From the NCBI RefSeq assembly GCF_000425725.1, contig NZ_KE384439.1:157309-221308 (forward strand): a DNA stretch of 64,000 bases. The letters run 5' to 3'. Within the stretch, counting starts at the first letter, position 1, and each line of letters begins with the position of its first letter. The notes under the pieces are model-generated. The model was given only the letters and a program-made list of their open reading frames with translations. It ran no database searches and had not been told where the DNA came from. Below are positions 35,526 through 46,142 of the stretch, one piece after another. Position numbers and translations under genes: made by a program. This DNA comes from Halomonas halocynthiae DSM 14573. Lineage in GTDB: Bacteria; Pseudomonadota; Gammaproteobacteria; Pseudomonadales; Halomonadaceae.

Positions 35526-37301
35526 ATGGCAAGGCACCGTTTTTTATTCAGCATGCCCAGTATGGCTACTGGCCTGCGAGATGCGTGGCGCGAGGGCTAT
35601 GGTTTTTCAGATTTACGCCGGGATGTGATGGCGGGTCTGACGATTGGCACAGTAGCTGTACCGCTTTCCATGGCGCTGGCCATTGCAACAGGTGTGCCGC
35701 CACAGCACGGGCTTTATACGGCAATTGTTGCAGGTGCCATTATTGCTCTGTCAGGTGGGGCGCGCTTTAACGTCTCTGGCCCTACGGCAGCCTTTGTAGT
35801 CATTCTTTTCCCGATTGTTCAGCAACATGGTCTTGGTGGCTTGTTAATTGCCTCAATGATGGCTGGCCTCATTCTGGTGGTGCTTGGGCTGTCGCGAATG
35901 GGGAAGCTGATCGAGTTTGTGCCGTACCCAGTGGTGCTTGGCTTTACTGCGGGTATTGCTGTGGTGATAGCTACGCTACAGGTGCCTGATTTTCTTGGGC
36001 TGCAAACGGGCAAGATGGGTGAACATTTCATCGATAATGTCGGGCAGATTCTCGCTGCGCTATCTACCATCGCGCCCCTTGAAGTTGTTATTGGTATTTT
36101 CACCCTGGTCGTTATGCTGCTGTGGCCGCGTTTGAAACTACCTGTGCCAGCGCCGCTGGTCGGTCTAATTGCTGGTGCTATTGCTGCCTATGCGATTAAC
36201 CGGTGGTTGATTGGTGGTGCCGAGGCGGCTGTTGAAACGATTGCTTCGCGTTTTACTTGGCAAGCTTATGGTGAAAGTGGCAGTGGCATTCCTCCTATTG
36301 CGCCCTCCTTCATGGCCCCTTGGGCACTGCCTGGGCCGGATGGCGAGCCGTTGACGTTAAGTTTCGAACTGATTCGAGAGTTGATTGGTCCTGCGTTTGC
36401 GATTGCGATGCTGGGGGCGATTGAATCGCTATTGTGCGCAGTTATTGCGGATGGGCTGACCAAAACGAAACATGACCCTAATGCTGAGCTGATTGGGCAG
36501 GGGCTGGGTAATATAGTGGCGCCGTTATTTGGTGGAATTACTGCCACGGCGGCTATTGCACGCACGGCGACGAGTATTCGCAGTGGGGCGCGTTCGCCTA
36601 TTGCGGCAGTTGTACATTCTGGGGTGGTGTTGCTGACAGTTGTCGCGTTGGCTGGGCTATTAGGGCTAGTACCCATGGCGTCGTTGGCAGCGTTGTTATT
36701 CATTATTGCTTGGAACATGAGTGAAGCGCCGCGTTTCGTATTGACACTTCGGACTGCACCGCTAAGTGATGTGGCAATATTGGTGACATGCTTTGGCCTG
36801 ACGGTGGTCTTTGACATGGTGTTAGCGGTGGCTGTTGGTATCGGCCTGGCGGCGGCGCTGTTCATTCGCCGCATGGCACTGCTGACACACACAGACCGTA
36901 TCGAGCCTCAGGTGGATGTCAATGAGCCGGGCCGTAGCAATGCCTTTGCTGATGATGTGGCGGTTTATGACATTAATGGGCCGCTGTTTTTTGGTGTCGC
37001 CGAAAAAGCCTTAGCGTCACTGCGCATGATTGACCCCAGGGTGCGTACCACCGTTCTTGATATGAGTGATGTGCCTAGTATTGATGGCACTGCAATTGTG
37101 GCGTTACAGGCACTGATTGAGGACATGCAGCGGGCCGATGTAGCGCTGATATTGGTTGGCTTGCCATCACGAATTATTGTTAAGTTGCGCCGTGCGGGTG
37201 TTCGAAAAGCGTCAGGAGCCCTCACATATTGCAGCGATCTGGCCCACGCCAGCGCCGTGGCTGAGCGTTGGCAGCAACATAGAAAAGGGCAGAAAGGATA
37301 A
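35526..37301 (+). CDS. SulP-family anion transporter with STAS domain
   Basis: A 591-residue inner-membrane carrier of the SLC26/SulP family (sulfate, bicarbonate or other anions). Conserved points are DVMAGLTIGTVAVPLSMALA, the fold repeat in HGLYTAIVAG, and GPTAAFVVILFPIV. The SulP signature helix ends LIGQGLGNIVAPLFGGI. A C-terminal STAS domain (about 465-580, VAVYDINGPLFFG to VLDMSDVPSIDGTAI) follows the membrane part. The ATG at 35526 has GGGAGAG in front. The transported ion is undetermined, and no carbonic anhydrase gene is adjacent to suggest bicarbonate. Confidence 0.9.
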   Translation: MARHRFLFSMPSMATGLRDAWREGYGFSDLRRDVMAGLTIGTVAVPLSMALAIATGVPPQHGLYTAIVAGAIIALSGGARFNVSGPTAAFVVILFPIVQQHGLGGLLIASMMAGLILVVLGLSRMGKLIEFVPYPVVLGFTAGIAVVIATLQVPDFLGLQTGKMGEHFIDNVGQILAALSTIAPLEVVIGIFTLVVMLLWPRLKLPVPAPLVGLIAGAIAAYAINRWLIGGAEAAVETIASRFTWQAYGESGSGIPPIAPSFMAPWALPGPDGEPLTLSFELIRELIGPAFAIAMLGAIESLLCAVIADGLTKTKHDPNAELIGQGLGNIVAPLFGGITATAAIARTATSIRSGARSPIAAVVHSGVVLLTVVALAGLLGLVPMASLAALLFIIAWNMSEAPRFVLTLRTAPLSDVAILVTCFGLTVVFDMVLAVAVGIGLAAALFIRRMALLTHTDRIEPQVDVNEPGRSNAFADDVAVYDINGPLFFGVAEKALASLRMIDPRVRTTVLDMSDVPSIDGTAIVALQALIEDMQRADVALILVGLPSRIIVKLRRAGVRKASGALTYCSDLAHASAVAERWQQHRKGQKG

Positions 37302-37344
37302 GGAGGGCGGTATGTAGCGCCCCGCCCTTATTGCCTGCTTGAGC

Positions 37345-38085
37345 TTAGGCGGCGCCATCGCCGGGAGGTAGCTGGCGCTCTATGGCAGCCAGTAATCCGC
37401 GCAGTAATGAGAGTTCTTTACGCGTTGGCTGAGCGCGGGAAAAGATGGCCTGAAGATGCTCTTCGGTACGTGTATGGGGCTGGATAACAAAGCCACTGGC
37501 ATGCATGACTCGGCCTAGGTGTTGGTGGAAGTGATCAAGCTGCTCTCTGGTAGGCATGGGGAGAGGAGAGGGTGGTGCCGTCTGGGCGTTCTGCCTACGC
37601 CGAGACGCCTGGTGTAGCTCATAGGCCAGCACCTGAACAGCTTGAGACAGGTTCAGAATACCGTAGTCTGGGTTAGCGGGAATGCTAATCTGATGACTGC
37701 AGCAGTTAATTTCTTCTTTGCTCAGGCCTGAGCGTTCGCGGCCAAAGACAAGAGCAACGGGGCCGTTGGTGGTTTGAGCGACAATGTCTTTTGCCATCTC
37801 AGCGGGCTCATCATAGTGCGGCAGTGGCAGGCTTCTGAGTCTGGCGCTGGCACCTACGACTTGAACGCAATCAGATACCGCTTTTTTCAAACTGTCGGTA
37901 ATACGTGCCGTATTAATGATGTCTTGTGCACCTGCCGCTAGGCGGGTGGCTTCTGGGTCAGGAAAGCAGCGCGGGTTGACGAGCACCAGCTCGCTCAAAC
38001 CCATGGTCTTCATGGCACGGGCAGCAGAGCCAATGTTGCCAGGGTGATAGGTTTGTACGAGAACAATGCGAATATTGGAAAGCAT
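37345..38085 (-). CDS. trmJ: tRNA (cytidine/uridine-2'-O-)-methyltransferase TrmJ
   Basis: A SPOUT methyltransferase of 246 residues that 2'-O-methylates position 32 of tRNAs. Signatures are IVLVQTYHPGNIGSAARAMK at the N-terminus, LVFGRERSGLSKEEI and the knot motif ILNLSQAVQVLAYEL. The C-terminal extension (LLRGLLAAIERQL) is the TrmJ dimerisation region that separates it from TrmL. The gene stands alone, convergent with the SulP gene. The suhB/iscR neighbours usual in E. coli are absent. Confidence 0.93.
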   Translation of the reverse strand: MLSNIRIVLVQTYHPGNIGSAARAMKTMGLSELVLVNPRCFPDPEATRLAAGAQDIINTARITDSLKKAVSDCVQVVGASARLRSLPLPHYDEPAEMAKDIVAQTTNGPVALVFGRERSGLSKEEINCCSHQISIPANPDYGILNLSQAVQVLAYELHQASRRRQNAQTAPPSPLPMPTREQLDHFHQHLGRVMHASGFVIQPHTRTEEHLQAIFSRAQPTRKELSLLRGLLAAIERQLPPGDGAA

Positions 38086-38150
38086 GGACTGAGTCGGCTT
38101 CAGCGTTAAGAGGGGCGCTATTCTATGGGGTGAGGGTAGGCGCTTGCAAA

Positions 38151-38185
38151 ATGAAAAGCCCCTGCCGAAAAAATCGACAGGGGCT
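38151..38185 (-). terminator. groESL terminator
   Basis: On the minus strand, AGCCCCTG and CAGGGGCT pair around an AT-rich loop and are followed by TTTTCATTTT. It ends the groES-groEL transcript about 50 bp after groEL. Confidence 0.85.
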
Positions 38186-38236
38186 GACTTGCTGCTGCTC
38201 AGGCGTAGAGCCTGGTAGCGGGGTGTGCGGTGCCGC

Positions 38237-39922
<1,686 letters not shown>

Positions 39923-39957
39923 TCAGATATTTGGGCAATATTGAGAAAGAAACCCGC

Positions 39958-40251
39958 TTAGCCTTCGACGATGGCTAAGATGTCGGACTCGCTCATGATC
40001 AGCACTTCTTCGCCGTCAATTTTCTCTTTTTCGACACCGTAACCATCTTTGAAAATCACGGTATTACCGACCTTGACGTCAAGCGGGCGAACTTCACCGC
40101 TTTCAAGAATCCGGCCGTTACCAACGGCGAGGACTTCGCCCCGTGTCGGCTTTTCCTGGGCGCTGCCCGGGAGCACGATGCCACCTGCAGTAGTCTGTTC
40201 TTCTTCGACGCGACGGATGATGACGCGATCGTGCAAGGGACGGATGTTCAT
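39958..40251 (-). CDS. groS: Co-chaperonin GroES
   Basis: The heptameric lid of GroEL, 97 residues. It begins [18 protein letters not shown]. The mobile loop contacting GroEL is [19 protein letters not shown]. It also has [12 protein letters not shown] and ends SDILAIVEG. An AGGAGAACG ribosome-binding site precedes the ATG. Transcription comes from a heat-shock promoter about 160 bp upstream. Confidence 0.98.
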   Translation of the reverse strand: MNIRPLHDRVIIRRVEEEQTTAGGIVLPGSAQEKPTRGEVLAVGNGRILESGEVRPLDVKVGNTVIFKDGYGVEKEKIDGEEVLIMSESDILAIVEG

Positions 40252-40410
40252 TGCTCACGTTCTCCTGATTGATTGTGTCTGCCGGGTTAGTTGACCGCGG
40301 CATTATCGAACATTATCCCGCAGATAAATCCTGCTCTGCGGGTGAAGACGACAAGCGCCTTCCGTGGGATTGACTCCATTGCCGGAGTCGAAACTGATTG
40401 CTGGTTGTTG

Positions 40411-40438
40411 ACATGGGGCTTATCAGATAGCTTTCAAG
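40411..40438 (-). promoter_or_regulatory. Sigma-32 heat-shock promoter of groESL
   Basis: Read on the minus strand, the -35 is CTTGAAA (40438-40432), the spacer is 13 bases and the -10 is CCCCATGT (40418-40411). This matches the RpoH consensus almost exactly. It lies between the fxsA stop and groES. No CIRCE (HrcA) inverted repeat is seen in the leader. Confidence 0.88.
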
Positions 40439-40478
40439 GCATTGACAGATTATTTTTACGGCAATTTTCTTGCCGCTG

Positions 40479-40985
40479 TTAGCTGCGCCGCTCGCCACGG
40501 GCAATAAACTCACCTTCCAAAGGGGCTCCTTGGTGGTTCTGCTTATTGGCTGTATGCCAACCGCTGTCATCGCTTGGATGCCAACCCTCGGTTTGCTGAG
40601 GCCCACTATGGGTATAGGTGGCAGTGACACTTCTCAGGCTCATCCCCAGGCGGGAAAGCGCTTTACCCAGCAGGCGGCGGCCATCGGGAATCAGGCACAT
40701 GAACCCTAATGCGTCTGAAAGAAACCCCGGTGCCATCAATAGCGCGCCTCCAAACACTAGTGCTGCTCCACTGAGCAGTTCTTCAGCGGGCATTTCTCCT
40801 CGTTCAAGCCGCTGCCGAGCGCGCGCGAAAGTCATAATACCTTCGCGCCGGATTAGGTGCAGGCCCAGCATGCCAGTGCTGATCACCAAGATCAGTGTCA
40901 GCAGTAACCCGATATGGCTGCCGATTGAAAACAATAAGATAAAGTCCAGCAAGGTAAAAATGCTGATGAAAATTACTAAGGGCAT
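40479..40985 (-). CDS. fxsA: FxsA family cytoplasmic membrane protein
   Basis: A 168-residue protein with membrane helices at about 3-22 and 25-45 and a helical pair near 70-95 (GAALVFGGALLMAPGFLSDALG), the FxsA/YtzA family core. E. coli FxsA overproduction relieves exclusion of phage T7 by the F plasmid; its normal role is unclear. It commonly lies just upstream of groESL, as here. The hydrophilic C-terminus after residue 110 is not conserved. Confidence 0.9.
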   Translation of the reverse strand: MPLVIFISIFTLLDFILLFSIGSHIGLLLTLILVISTGMLGLHLIRREGIMTFARARQRLERGEMPAEELLSGAALVFGGALLMAPGFLSDALGFMCLIPDGRRLLGKALSRLGMSLRSVTATYTHSGPQQTEGWHPSDDSGWHTANKQNHQGAPLEGEFIARGERRS

Positions 40986-41265
40986 GGTGTCTCCACTGTA
41001 TGCGTTATTTGGTTGATGGGGGTGTTGGAGGATAAATTCAAGCGTTAGAGAGGTGTTTTTAAATTATTGTTAAATAGTGATTTTTTAAATTCTTCTTGCT
41101 GGCTTTGCCGTGGCGCGATGGCTTTTTAGCGGTTTTTGTTTGACGCATCTTGTGCGGTGCAGCATGAGGCGTAGTATGCAAATTGGCTAACAACGTTTTT
41201 GCTGCGAGCCTCATGGTGGGGCCTTCGAGTGACCAAGTGTCTTAAATGCTGATCTGGGAGCGACT

Positions 41266-42027
41266 ATGGAACTGAACAATAGCGTTATTGTGATTACTGG
41301 AGCGGGGCGTGGCCTGGGGCTGGAAATGGCTGAGCACATGGGGCGCGAGGGTGCGCGTATCGCGCTGTTGGACTGTGATGTCGCCGCTCTGGATAGTGCT
41401 GTGGCGATGCTGAATGAAAAAGGCATCAGTGCAAAAAACTTTGCAGTAGATGTGTCAGATGAGCTCTCAGTGACGCAGGCCTTTAATGCGGTTGAAACCA
41501 CGATGGGACCGCTGGATGGTTTGGTTAACAATGCCGGCATTGTGCGTGATGGCCTATTGGTGAAAGCGAAAGACGGTGAGGTCGTCGACCGCATGTCACT
41601 GTCAAGCTGGCAGCAGGTTATTGATATTAATCTTACGGGAGTTTTTTTATGTGGCCGAGAGGCTGCAACACGTATGATTACAGCGGGTCGTCAAGGCGTT
41701 ATTGTTAATATTTCAAGCATTTCTCGTGCTGGCAATCAGGGGCAAAGCAATTACTCCGCAGCTAAAGCGGGTGTGGCTGCGCTAACGGTGACCTGGGCCG
41801 GTGAATTGGCTCGTTATGGTATTCGTGTAGGCGCTGTTGCGCCGGGGTTTGTTGAAACAGAGATGACGGCCTCTATTCGTGAGGACATGTTGAATCGGAT
41901 TACCGCAGGTATTCCACTGCGTCGTTTGGGGCAGCCGAGCGATATTGCGCAAAGTGTCTCTTATATCTTTACCAACGACTATTTTACTGGTCGGGTGGTT
42001 GAGTGTGATGGTGGGCTAAGGCTTTGA
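41266..42027 (+). CDS. SDR-family oxidoreductase, FabG-like
   Basis: A 253-residue short-chain dehydrogenase. The cofactor motif is VIVITGAGRGLGLEMAEHM and NNAG is in GLVNNAGIVRDG. The catalytic Ser-Tyr-Lys are in NISSISRAGNQGQSNYSAAKAG. The C-terminus VECDGGLRL is typical of 3-oxoacyl-ACP reductases and acetoacetyl-CoA reductases. An extra loop KAKDGEVVDRMSLSSW occurs after the NNAG strand. It stands alone after an AT-rich 280-bp gap (40986-41265) in which I see no gene. The substrate is unknown; a PHB-type reductase (PhaB-like) or FabG paralogue is possible. Confidence 0.85.
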   Translation: MELNNSVIVITGAGRGLGLEMAEHMGREGARIALLDCDVAALDSAVAMLNEKGISAKNFAVDVSDELSVTQAFNAVETTMGPLDGLVNNAGIVRDGLLVKAKDGEVVDRMSLSSWQQVIDINLTGVFLCGREAATRMITAGRQGVIVNISSISRAGNQGQSNYSAAKAGVAALTVTWAGELARYGIRVGAVAPGFVETEMTASIREDMLNRITAGIPLRRLGQPSDIAQSVSYIFTNDYFTGRVVECDGGLRL

Positions 42028-42147
42028 TTGCTTTGTGTAGTAGCCTGTAAGCGATGTACAAGCATGCGCCGGTCCTAAGCTAGCTGGTGGCCAAAGGACA
42101 GGCGCATCTGTTATCAAGCGTGTTGGTTGCATTGCGTTAAAGAGCGC

Positions 42148-42429
42148 TTAAAAGCTGATGTGGTCCTCAACCTTTGAAGCAATCGCCTCGCCAATTCCCT
42201 TAACCCGAGTCAGATCCTCTGCCGACTCAAAAGGTCCATTGCTTTCACGGTCCCTGATGATCTCGGCTGCTTTAGCACTTCCAATGCCCGGCAGCTCAGC
42301 TAGTTGCTCAGTATTCGCAGTATTAACATTAGTTTTCTCTGGGTCGGCGGCGAGTGTCGGCGTTGCCATGCCCAGTATCAGTAGCAAAAGGGCAAGGCGG
42401 CTGTAGCGCGCAATATGTTGTTTTATCAT
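42148..42429 (-). CDS. ComEA-type helix-hairpin-helix protein
   Basis: A 93-residue exported protein. The signal peptide is cleaved after TPTLAAD. The mature part is almost entirely a tandem helix-hairpin-helix DNA-binding domain: NVNTANTEQLAELPGIGSAKA, read as NTANTEQLAELPGIG, then DLTRVKGIGEAIASKVE. Such proteins are the periplasmic DNA receptors of natural transformation (ComEA) or simple relatives (YbaV in E. coli). No other competence gene is in the window. Confidence 0.88.
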   Translation of the reverse strand: MIKQHIARYSRLALLLLILGMATPTLAADPEKTNVNTANTEQLAELPGIGSAKAAEIIRDRESNGPFESAEDLTRVKGIGEAIASKVEDHISF

Positions 42430-42624
42430 CCTTGACTCCTATCCTTGGTCAAATCCTGCCTGCATCCTTGATTGCTGATGCTTTCTGTGGGTCTTGCACT
42501 TGTTAAAGTAGACGTAAAATCGTTGACGGGGAGGTTTTTTAGTCAACGGTGTGGGGACTGGGTTAATGACGGGGCGTCGGCTGATATACTTGCTGACGTT
42601 GCTGTTACTTGCTTGGAGTGTCCT

Positions 42625-43344
42625 GTGTCTACCTTACTACCTATGTCATCCCCTCTGATTATTGCTCTTGATTACCCCTCCATGGATGCTGCTCTGTGCA
42701 TGGCTGATCGGTTGGACCCGCAGCGCTGCCGTTTAAAGGTGGGTAAAGAGCTGTTTACTCGTAGCGGGCCTGCGGTGATTGATGCGCTACACGGGCGCGG
42801 GTTTGAGCTGTTTCTGGATCTTAAATTTCATGATATTCCCAATACGGTCGCTGGCGCTGTACAAGCTGCGGCTGAGCAAGGCGTATGGATGGTTAATGTG
42901 CACGCTGGCGGCGGTCGCCGCATGATGGAAGCGGCTAGAGAGCGGCTAGATGCACAGCGTTTTTCGACTCAGTTGATCGCGGTGACAGTGCTTACCAGTA
43001 TGGAAGATCAGGACCTTCACGATATTGGTATAGAGGTGCCGGTGGCAACGCAAGTAGAGCGGCTGGCGCTGCTGGCGCATGAGAGCGGCATGGATGGAGT
43101 CGTGTGTTCGGCACACGAGTCGAGTCGATTGGCGGCATTGTGTGGTGACGCGTTTCTTAAGGTGACACCAGGTATTCGCCCGTTGTCAGCACAGCAGGGT
43201 GACCAGCGCCGTGTCATGACTCCGGCTCAGGCTAGACAAGCGGGCAGTACGCATTTGGTGGTAGGGCGTCCAATAACCGCAGCGGTTGACCCAATGGCGG
43301 CACTGGCGGAGATTGAGGACGAGTTGACGCTCAGCGCACGTTGA
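42625..43344 (+). CDS. pyrF: Orotidine 5'-phosphate decarboxylase
   Basis: The last step of UMP synthesis. The 239-residue product has the (beta/alpha)8 active-site motif [13 protein letters not shown], the substrate lysine in LKVGKELFT, and the phosphate loop TPGIRPL with VVGRPI near the C-terminus. GTG 42625 is the preferred start: GGAG lies 6 bases upstream. ATG 42643 is a shorter alternative, and a longer ATG at 42472 has no support. In enterobacteria pyrF follows lapB on the same strand; here it converges on lapB. Confidence 0.94.
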   Translation: MSTLLPMSSPLIIALDYPSMDAALCMADRLDPQRCRLKVGKELFTRSGPAVIDALHGRGFELFLDLKFHDIPNTVAGAVQAAAEQGVWMVNVHAGGGRRMMEAARERLDAQRFSTQLIAVTVLTSMEDQDLHDIGIEVPVATQVERLALLAHESGMDGVVCSAHESSRLAALCGDAFLKVTPGIRPLSAQQGDQRRVMTPAQARQAGSTHLVVGRPITAAVDPMAALAEIEDELTLSAR

Positions 43345-43364
43345 TCGTTAGGTTGCCTGGCTGA

Positions 43365-44612
43365 CTATTCCCCATCAATGCCGGTAATGGGTTTGGTTGT
43401 GCCCCAGGTTCTACAGCTGGGGCATTGCCAGTGGAGGTGCTCTCCACTGTAGCCGCAGCGTTGACAGCGGTGTCGTGGAAGGGCGCTGAGTAGCTCTTGA
43501 GTGTGCTGCTGAAGCAATTTGATACGCGCATCTTGACTGTAGAGGCTCTCACCTACGTTTTGGCTGTTAGCGGGCTCTGGGCTGTTTTGTGGCTCAGTCG
43601 CTGCAGGGCGTTGCTGCGATTGCTGATACAGTCCCATCAAATAATCGACTGCGCCTAAACTCGGCTCGCGGCTTAGTTGGCGAGTGACGACGTCAATGGC
43701 GGCGTGTGTGTTGCCGTCGCGATGATGAAGTGTGTCAGCGAGTTTAATAATGATGCTGGTATAGGGAGCATATTCAAGTAGCTGTTCAAGGCAGTCGATC
43801 AGGCTGTCATCGTCATCCAGCATGCGATGGGCTTGGCAAAGCGGGTCAAGCATGGTTGGAATAAAGGTTTTGTCCTGCTCGGGAATACGCATAATCAGGC
43901 GTATCGCTTCACGGTAATGCCTATGATGGTAAGCAATGTCTGCCAGCAAAAGATTCGCGCGTACGCAGGCAGGGTGCATTGCTAACGCCTGCTTGAGGTG
44001 GCGCTTGGCTAACGCTGGACTGGCATTATGATGTGAGAGAACAGCCAGTTCACACAGCCAGTGGGCGGCAGCTCGACGAAGGTCGTCGCTGTGCTGAATC
44101 AGATGAGGCTGAGCAATATCTAATGCGCCCTGCCAGTCAGCTTCGCGCTCCAGCAGGTCTGCCAGCAGCAGGCGTGCTGAGTGACGATGCTGGGCATCAC
44201 TCGCGTCATTGATTAACGGCTGCAGTAGGCGTTCAGCGCGGTCATGTAAGCCGAGGTTGAGGAAATCTCGGGACAATTCCAGCTGAATTCTTTCGTCCTG
44301 GCTGGCGCTCAAGGTGGGGCGAGCCAGTAGGTTCTGGTGAATTCTGACTGCCCGATCCGCCTCGCCTCTGGCGCGAAAGAGATTGCCTAGAGCAATATGT
44401 GTTTCGATAGTGTCGCTGTTGACTTCAAGAGCGCCGATAAAGGTCTCGATCGCCCGGTCCTGCTCGTCATTAAGTAAAAAATTTAGGCCCACAAAATAAT
44501 CGCGGGCCAGCGCAGGCGCGGGGCGAGGTCGTGACGATGATTCGCGGCGGCCCAGCACCCAGCCAATTGCGACCGCTGCCACTAACAGGGCCAGTAGCAG
44601 AGTGTCGCTCAT
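43365..44612 (-). CDS. lapB: Lipopolysaccharide assembly protein LapB
   Basis: An inner-membrane anchored protein of 415 residues that directs FtsH to degrade LpxC and so controls lipid A synthesis. It has one N-terminal membrane helix (residues 4-21). A long array of TPR helices follows (for example ALGNLFRARGEADRAVRIHQ). The C-terminal rubredoxin-like metal-binding domain has HRCQRCGYSG and WQCPSCRTWG. It directly follows lapA with no gap, as in E. coli. Confidence 0.95.
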   Translation of the reverse strand: MSDTLLLALLVAAVAIGWVLGRRESSSRPRPAPALARDYFVGLNFLLNDEQDRAIETFIGALEVNSDTIETHIALGNLFRARGEADRAVRIHQNLLARPTLSASQDERIQLELSRDFLNLGLHDRAERLLQPLINDASDAQHRHSARLLLADLLEREADWQGALDIAQPHLIQHSDDLRRAAAHWLCELAVLSHHNASPALAKRHLKQALAMHPACVRANLLLADIAYHHRHYREAIRLIMRIPEQDKTFIPTMLDPLCQAHRMLDDDDSLIDCLEQLLEYAPYTSIIIKLADTLHHRDGNTHAAIDVVTRQLSREPSLGAVDYLMGLYQQSQQRPAATEPQNSPEPANSQNVGESLYSQDARIKLLQQHTQELLSALPRHRCQRCGYSGEHLHWQCPSCRTWGTTKPITGIDGE

Positions 44613-44918
44613 TTAGGGGAGTTCCTTCATCTCCTGGATGCGGAGCTTGTCGAGTTCTTTGCGCTGTTGTTGGTTATGACGCTGGGCGCGGGTTAGCAGG
44701 GCGCGCAGGCGGAAGTAAACACCTGACATGGCTAACATGCCCAGTATTACGCCGGCCGCAAGGGAAGCCAGTAACCAGAAGGACAAGGTTGCCGAGGGCA
44801 GCTCAATCCAGATCAGGTTGAGGGGTAGTGTTTGCTGATTGTTGACGGCAAACAGAATACCAACCAACAAAACGATCAGCAGGATGATGGCCAGAATTAG
44901 GCCTTTAAGCCAGCGCAT
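44613..44918 (-). CDS. lapA: LapA family membrane protein
   Basis: A 101-residue protein with two membrane helices (about residues 5-25 and 44-67) and a charged C-terminal helix, LRALLTRAQRHNQQQRKELD. This is the DUF1049/LapA form. It partners LapB in coordinating lipopolysaccharide assembly. Its stop abuts the lapB start, and ihfB lies upstream. Confidence 0.92.
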   Translation of the reverse strand: MRWLKGLILAIILLIVLLVGILFAVNNQQTLPLNLIWIELPSATLSFWLLASLAAGVILGMLAMSGVYFRLRALLTRAQRHNQQQRKELDKLRIQEMKELP

Positions 44919-44963
44919 GCGCGTGTTCCCATATGAAGTGAAAATGGTGTTTTGCTTTGTGAC

Positions 44964-45260
44964 TCAATAGCCTAAAGCACGGCTGGCATCGACCTGCTCA
45001 CGCAGTTCTTTACCAGGCTTGAAGTGTGGCACATGTTTGCCTTCCAGCACGACAGATTCGCCCGTTTTCGGGTTGCGGCCTGTTCTAGGCGCCCGATAGT
45101 GTAACGAGAAACTGCCAAAGCCACGTATTTCCACGCGCCCACCTGAAGAGAGTGCGTGGCTAATATCATCCAGAATCATGCGGACGGCTGCTTCAACATC
45201 CTTGACGGACAGCTCGGGCTGTTTCATGGCTATTTGTTCTATCAACTCAGATCTGGTCAT
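44964..45260 (-). CDS. ihfB: Integration host factor beta subunit
   Basis: The DNA-bending IHF heterodimer subunit, 98 residues. It begins [21 protein letters not shown]. Its DNA-binding arms include [22 protein letters not shown], here as two stretches, with the conserved GFGSF and RNPKTG. It ends in the [12 protein letters not shown] segment. A GGAGGGAACC site precedes the ATG. rpsA, its usual upstream neighbour, is missing; the region upstream holds the divergent sdhE. Confidence 0.96.
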   Translation of the reverse strand: MTRSELIEQIAMKQPELSVKDVEAAVRMILDDISHALSSGGRVEIRGFGSFSLHYRAPRTGRNPKTGESVVLEGKHVPHFKPGKELREQVDASRALGY

Positions 45261-45461
45261 TGGTTCCCTCCATACGCCAAGCCAAATAGGGGCGTTAGCT
45301 TGCCTTTCTTCGTTGAACTGCTCTGTAGTGTGAAAGCATACTGCTCAATTCCCGAGAAAACAACGCAGTACAACCAATGCAGTAGGCTTGCGTTGTCGCT
45401 GCCGCGTGGCTGGCGACTCAGGTATACTCAGATAACACTTTCCAGCGACGACGAGGCCACC

Positions 45462-45755
45462 TTGAGTAACGTGATTTCACCGCAAACAGCACAGCGTAAA
45501 CGACTCTATTGGCATTGCCGCCGTGGCATGTGGGAGTTGGATTTACTGCTGGTGCCCTTTCTTGAGCAACGTTACGCTCAGCTTGATGAAAAAGATCAAG
45601 CGCTGTTCCGTGCTTTGATTGATGAAGAAGACCAAGATCTGTTTGTTTGGCTGATGCGTCGCGAATGGCCGACCAATCCCGAGTGGCAGCGTATCGTAAA
45701 GATGATAGTGGAGCATGCAGAATCCATCGATACAGATAACTTTAGTCGCCTCTAA
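45462..45755 (+). CDS. sdhE: FAD assembly factor SdhE
   Basis: Promotes covalent flavinylation of succinate dehydrogenase. The 97-residue product has the RGxxE signature in CRRGMWELDLLL and the helices YAQLDEKDQALF and LFVWLMRREWP. TTG 45462 is the likely start, with GAGG 5 bases upstream; GTG 45471 is an alternative. A much longer open frame from 45156 runs through ihfB antisense and is not used. The stop lies 41 bp inside ygfX, its usual partner. Confidence 0.9.
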   Translation: MSNVISPQTAQRKRLYWHCRRGMWELDLLLVPFLEQRYAQLDEKDQALFRALIDEEDQDLFVWLMRREWPTNPEWQRIVKMIVEHAESIDTDNFSRL

Positions 45756-46107
45756 GCAGGCGTTTGGTGTGCATGTATTAGTGGGGCTTGCCGTAGCGTT
45801 GCTAGCACACATTATTGCCAGTGTTTGGCTGGCTTTGCCGATGACAGTGGTCTTGGCGCGCTTGGTCTGGCGCTCGCGCCGAGGACTATTGGGGCAGCTG
45901 CACTGGGTGTCGCAGCAGCAGCCTGCACAGTGGTGCTGGCGAGAAGAACCCAGTGACAGCTGGCGTACAGTGGTTCTGACGTGTGACTACCTGGGCCCAT
46001 GGCTGATTGGCCTGAAACTGGATGGTCGTCGGCTATGGGTATGGCCTGATAGTTGCGACGCAGTGTCGCATCGTTTGTTAAGGCGAGCGTTGGTGCGCCT
46101 TCCGTGA
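45715..46107 (+). CDS. ygfX: YgfX family membrane protein
   Basis: A 130-residue protein with two membrane helices near residues 20-50 and a small soluble C-terminal domain (WRTVVLTCDYLGPWLIGLKL, WVWPDSC). In E. coli YgfX (CptA) is paired with SdhE (CptB) and was described as a toxin acting on MreB and FtsZ. The overlap with sdhE is 41 bp from ATG 45715. A GTG at 45769 would give a shorter form, and the true start is uncertain. Confidence 0.8.
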   Translation: MQNPSIQITLVASKQAFGVHVLVGLAVALLAHIIASVWLALPMTVVLARLVWRSRRGLLGQLHWVSQQQPAQWCWREEPSDSWRTVVLTCDYLGPWLIGLKLDGRRLWVWPDSCDAVSHRLLRRALVRLP

Positions 46108-46142
46108 TATCTCTGGTGCGCTATAGTTGCCTGAGGGGTGAT

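Noticed and set aside
45156..45461. N-terminal extension of SdhE
   Set aside because: Runs antisense through ihfB and has no family similarity; TTG 45462 has a ribosome-binding site.
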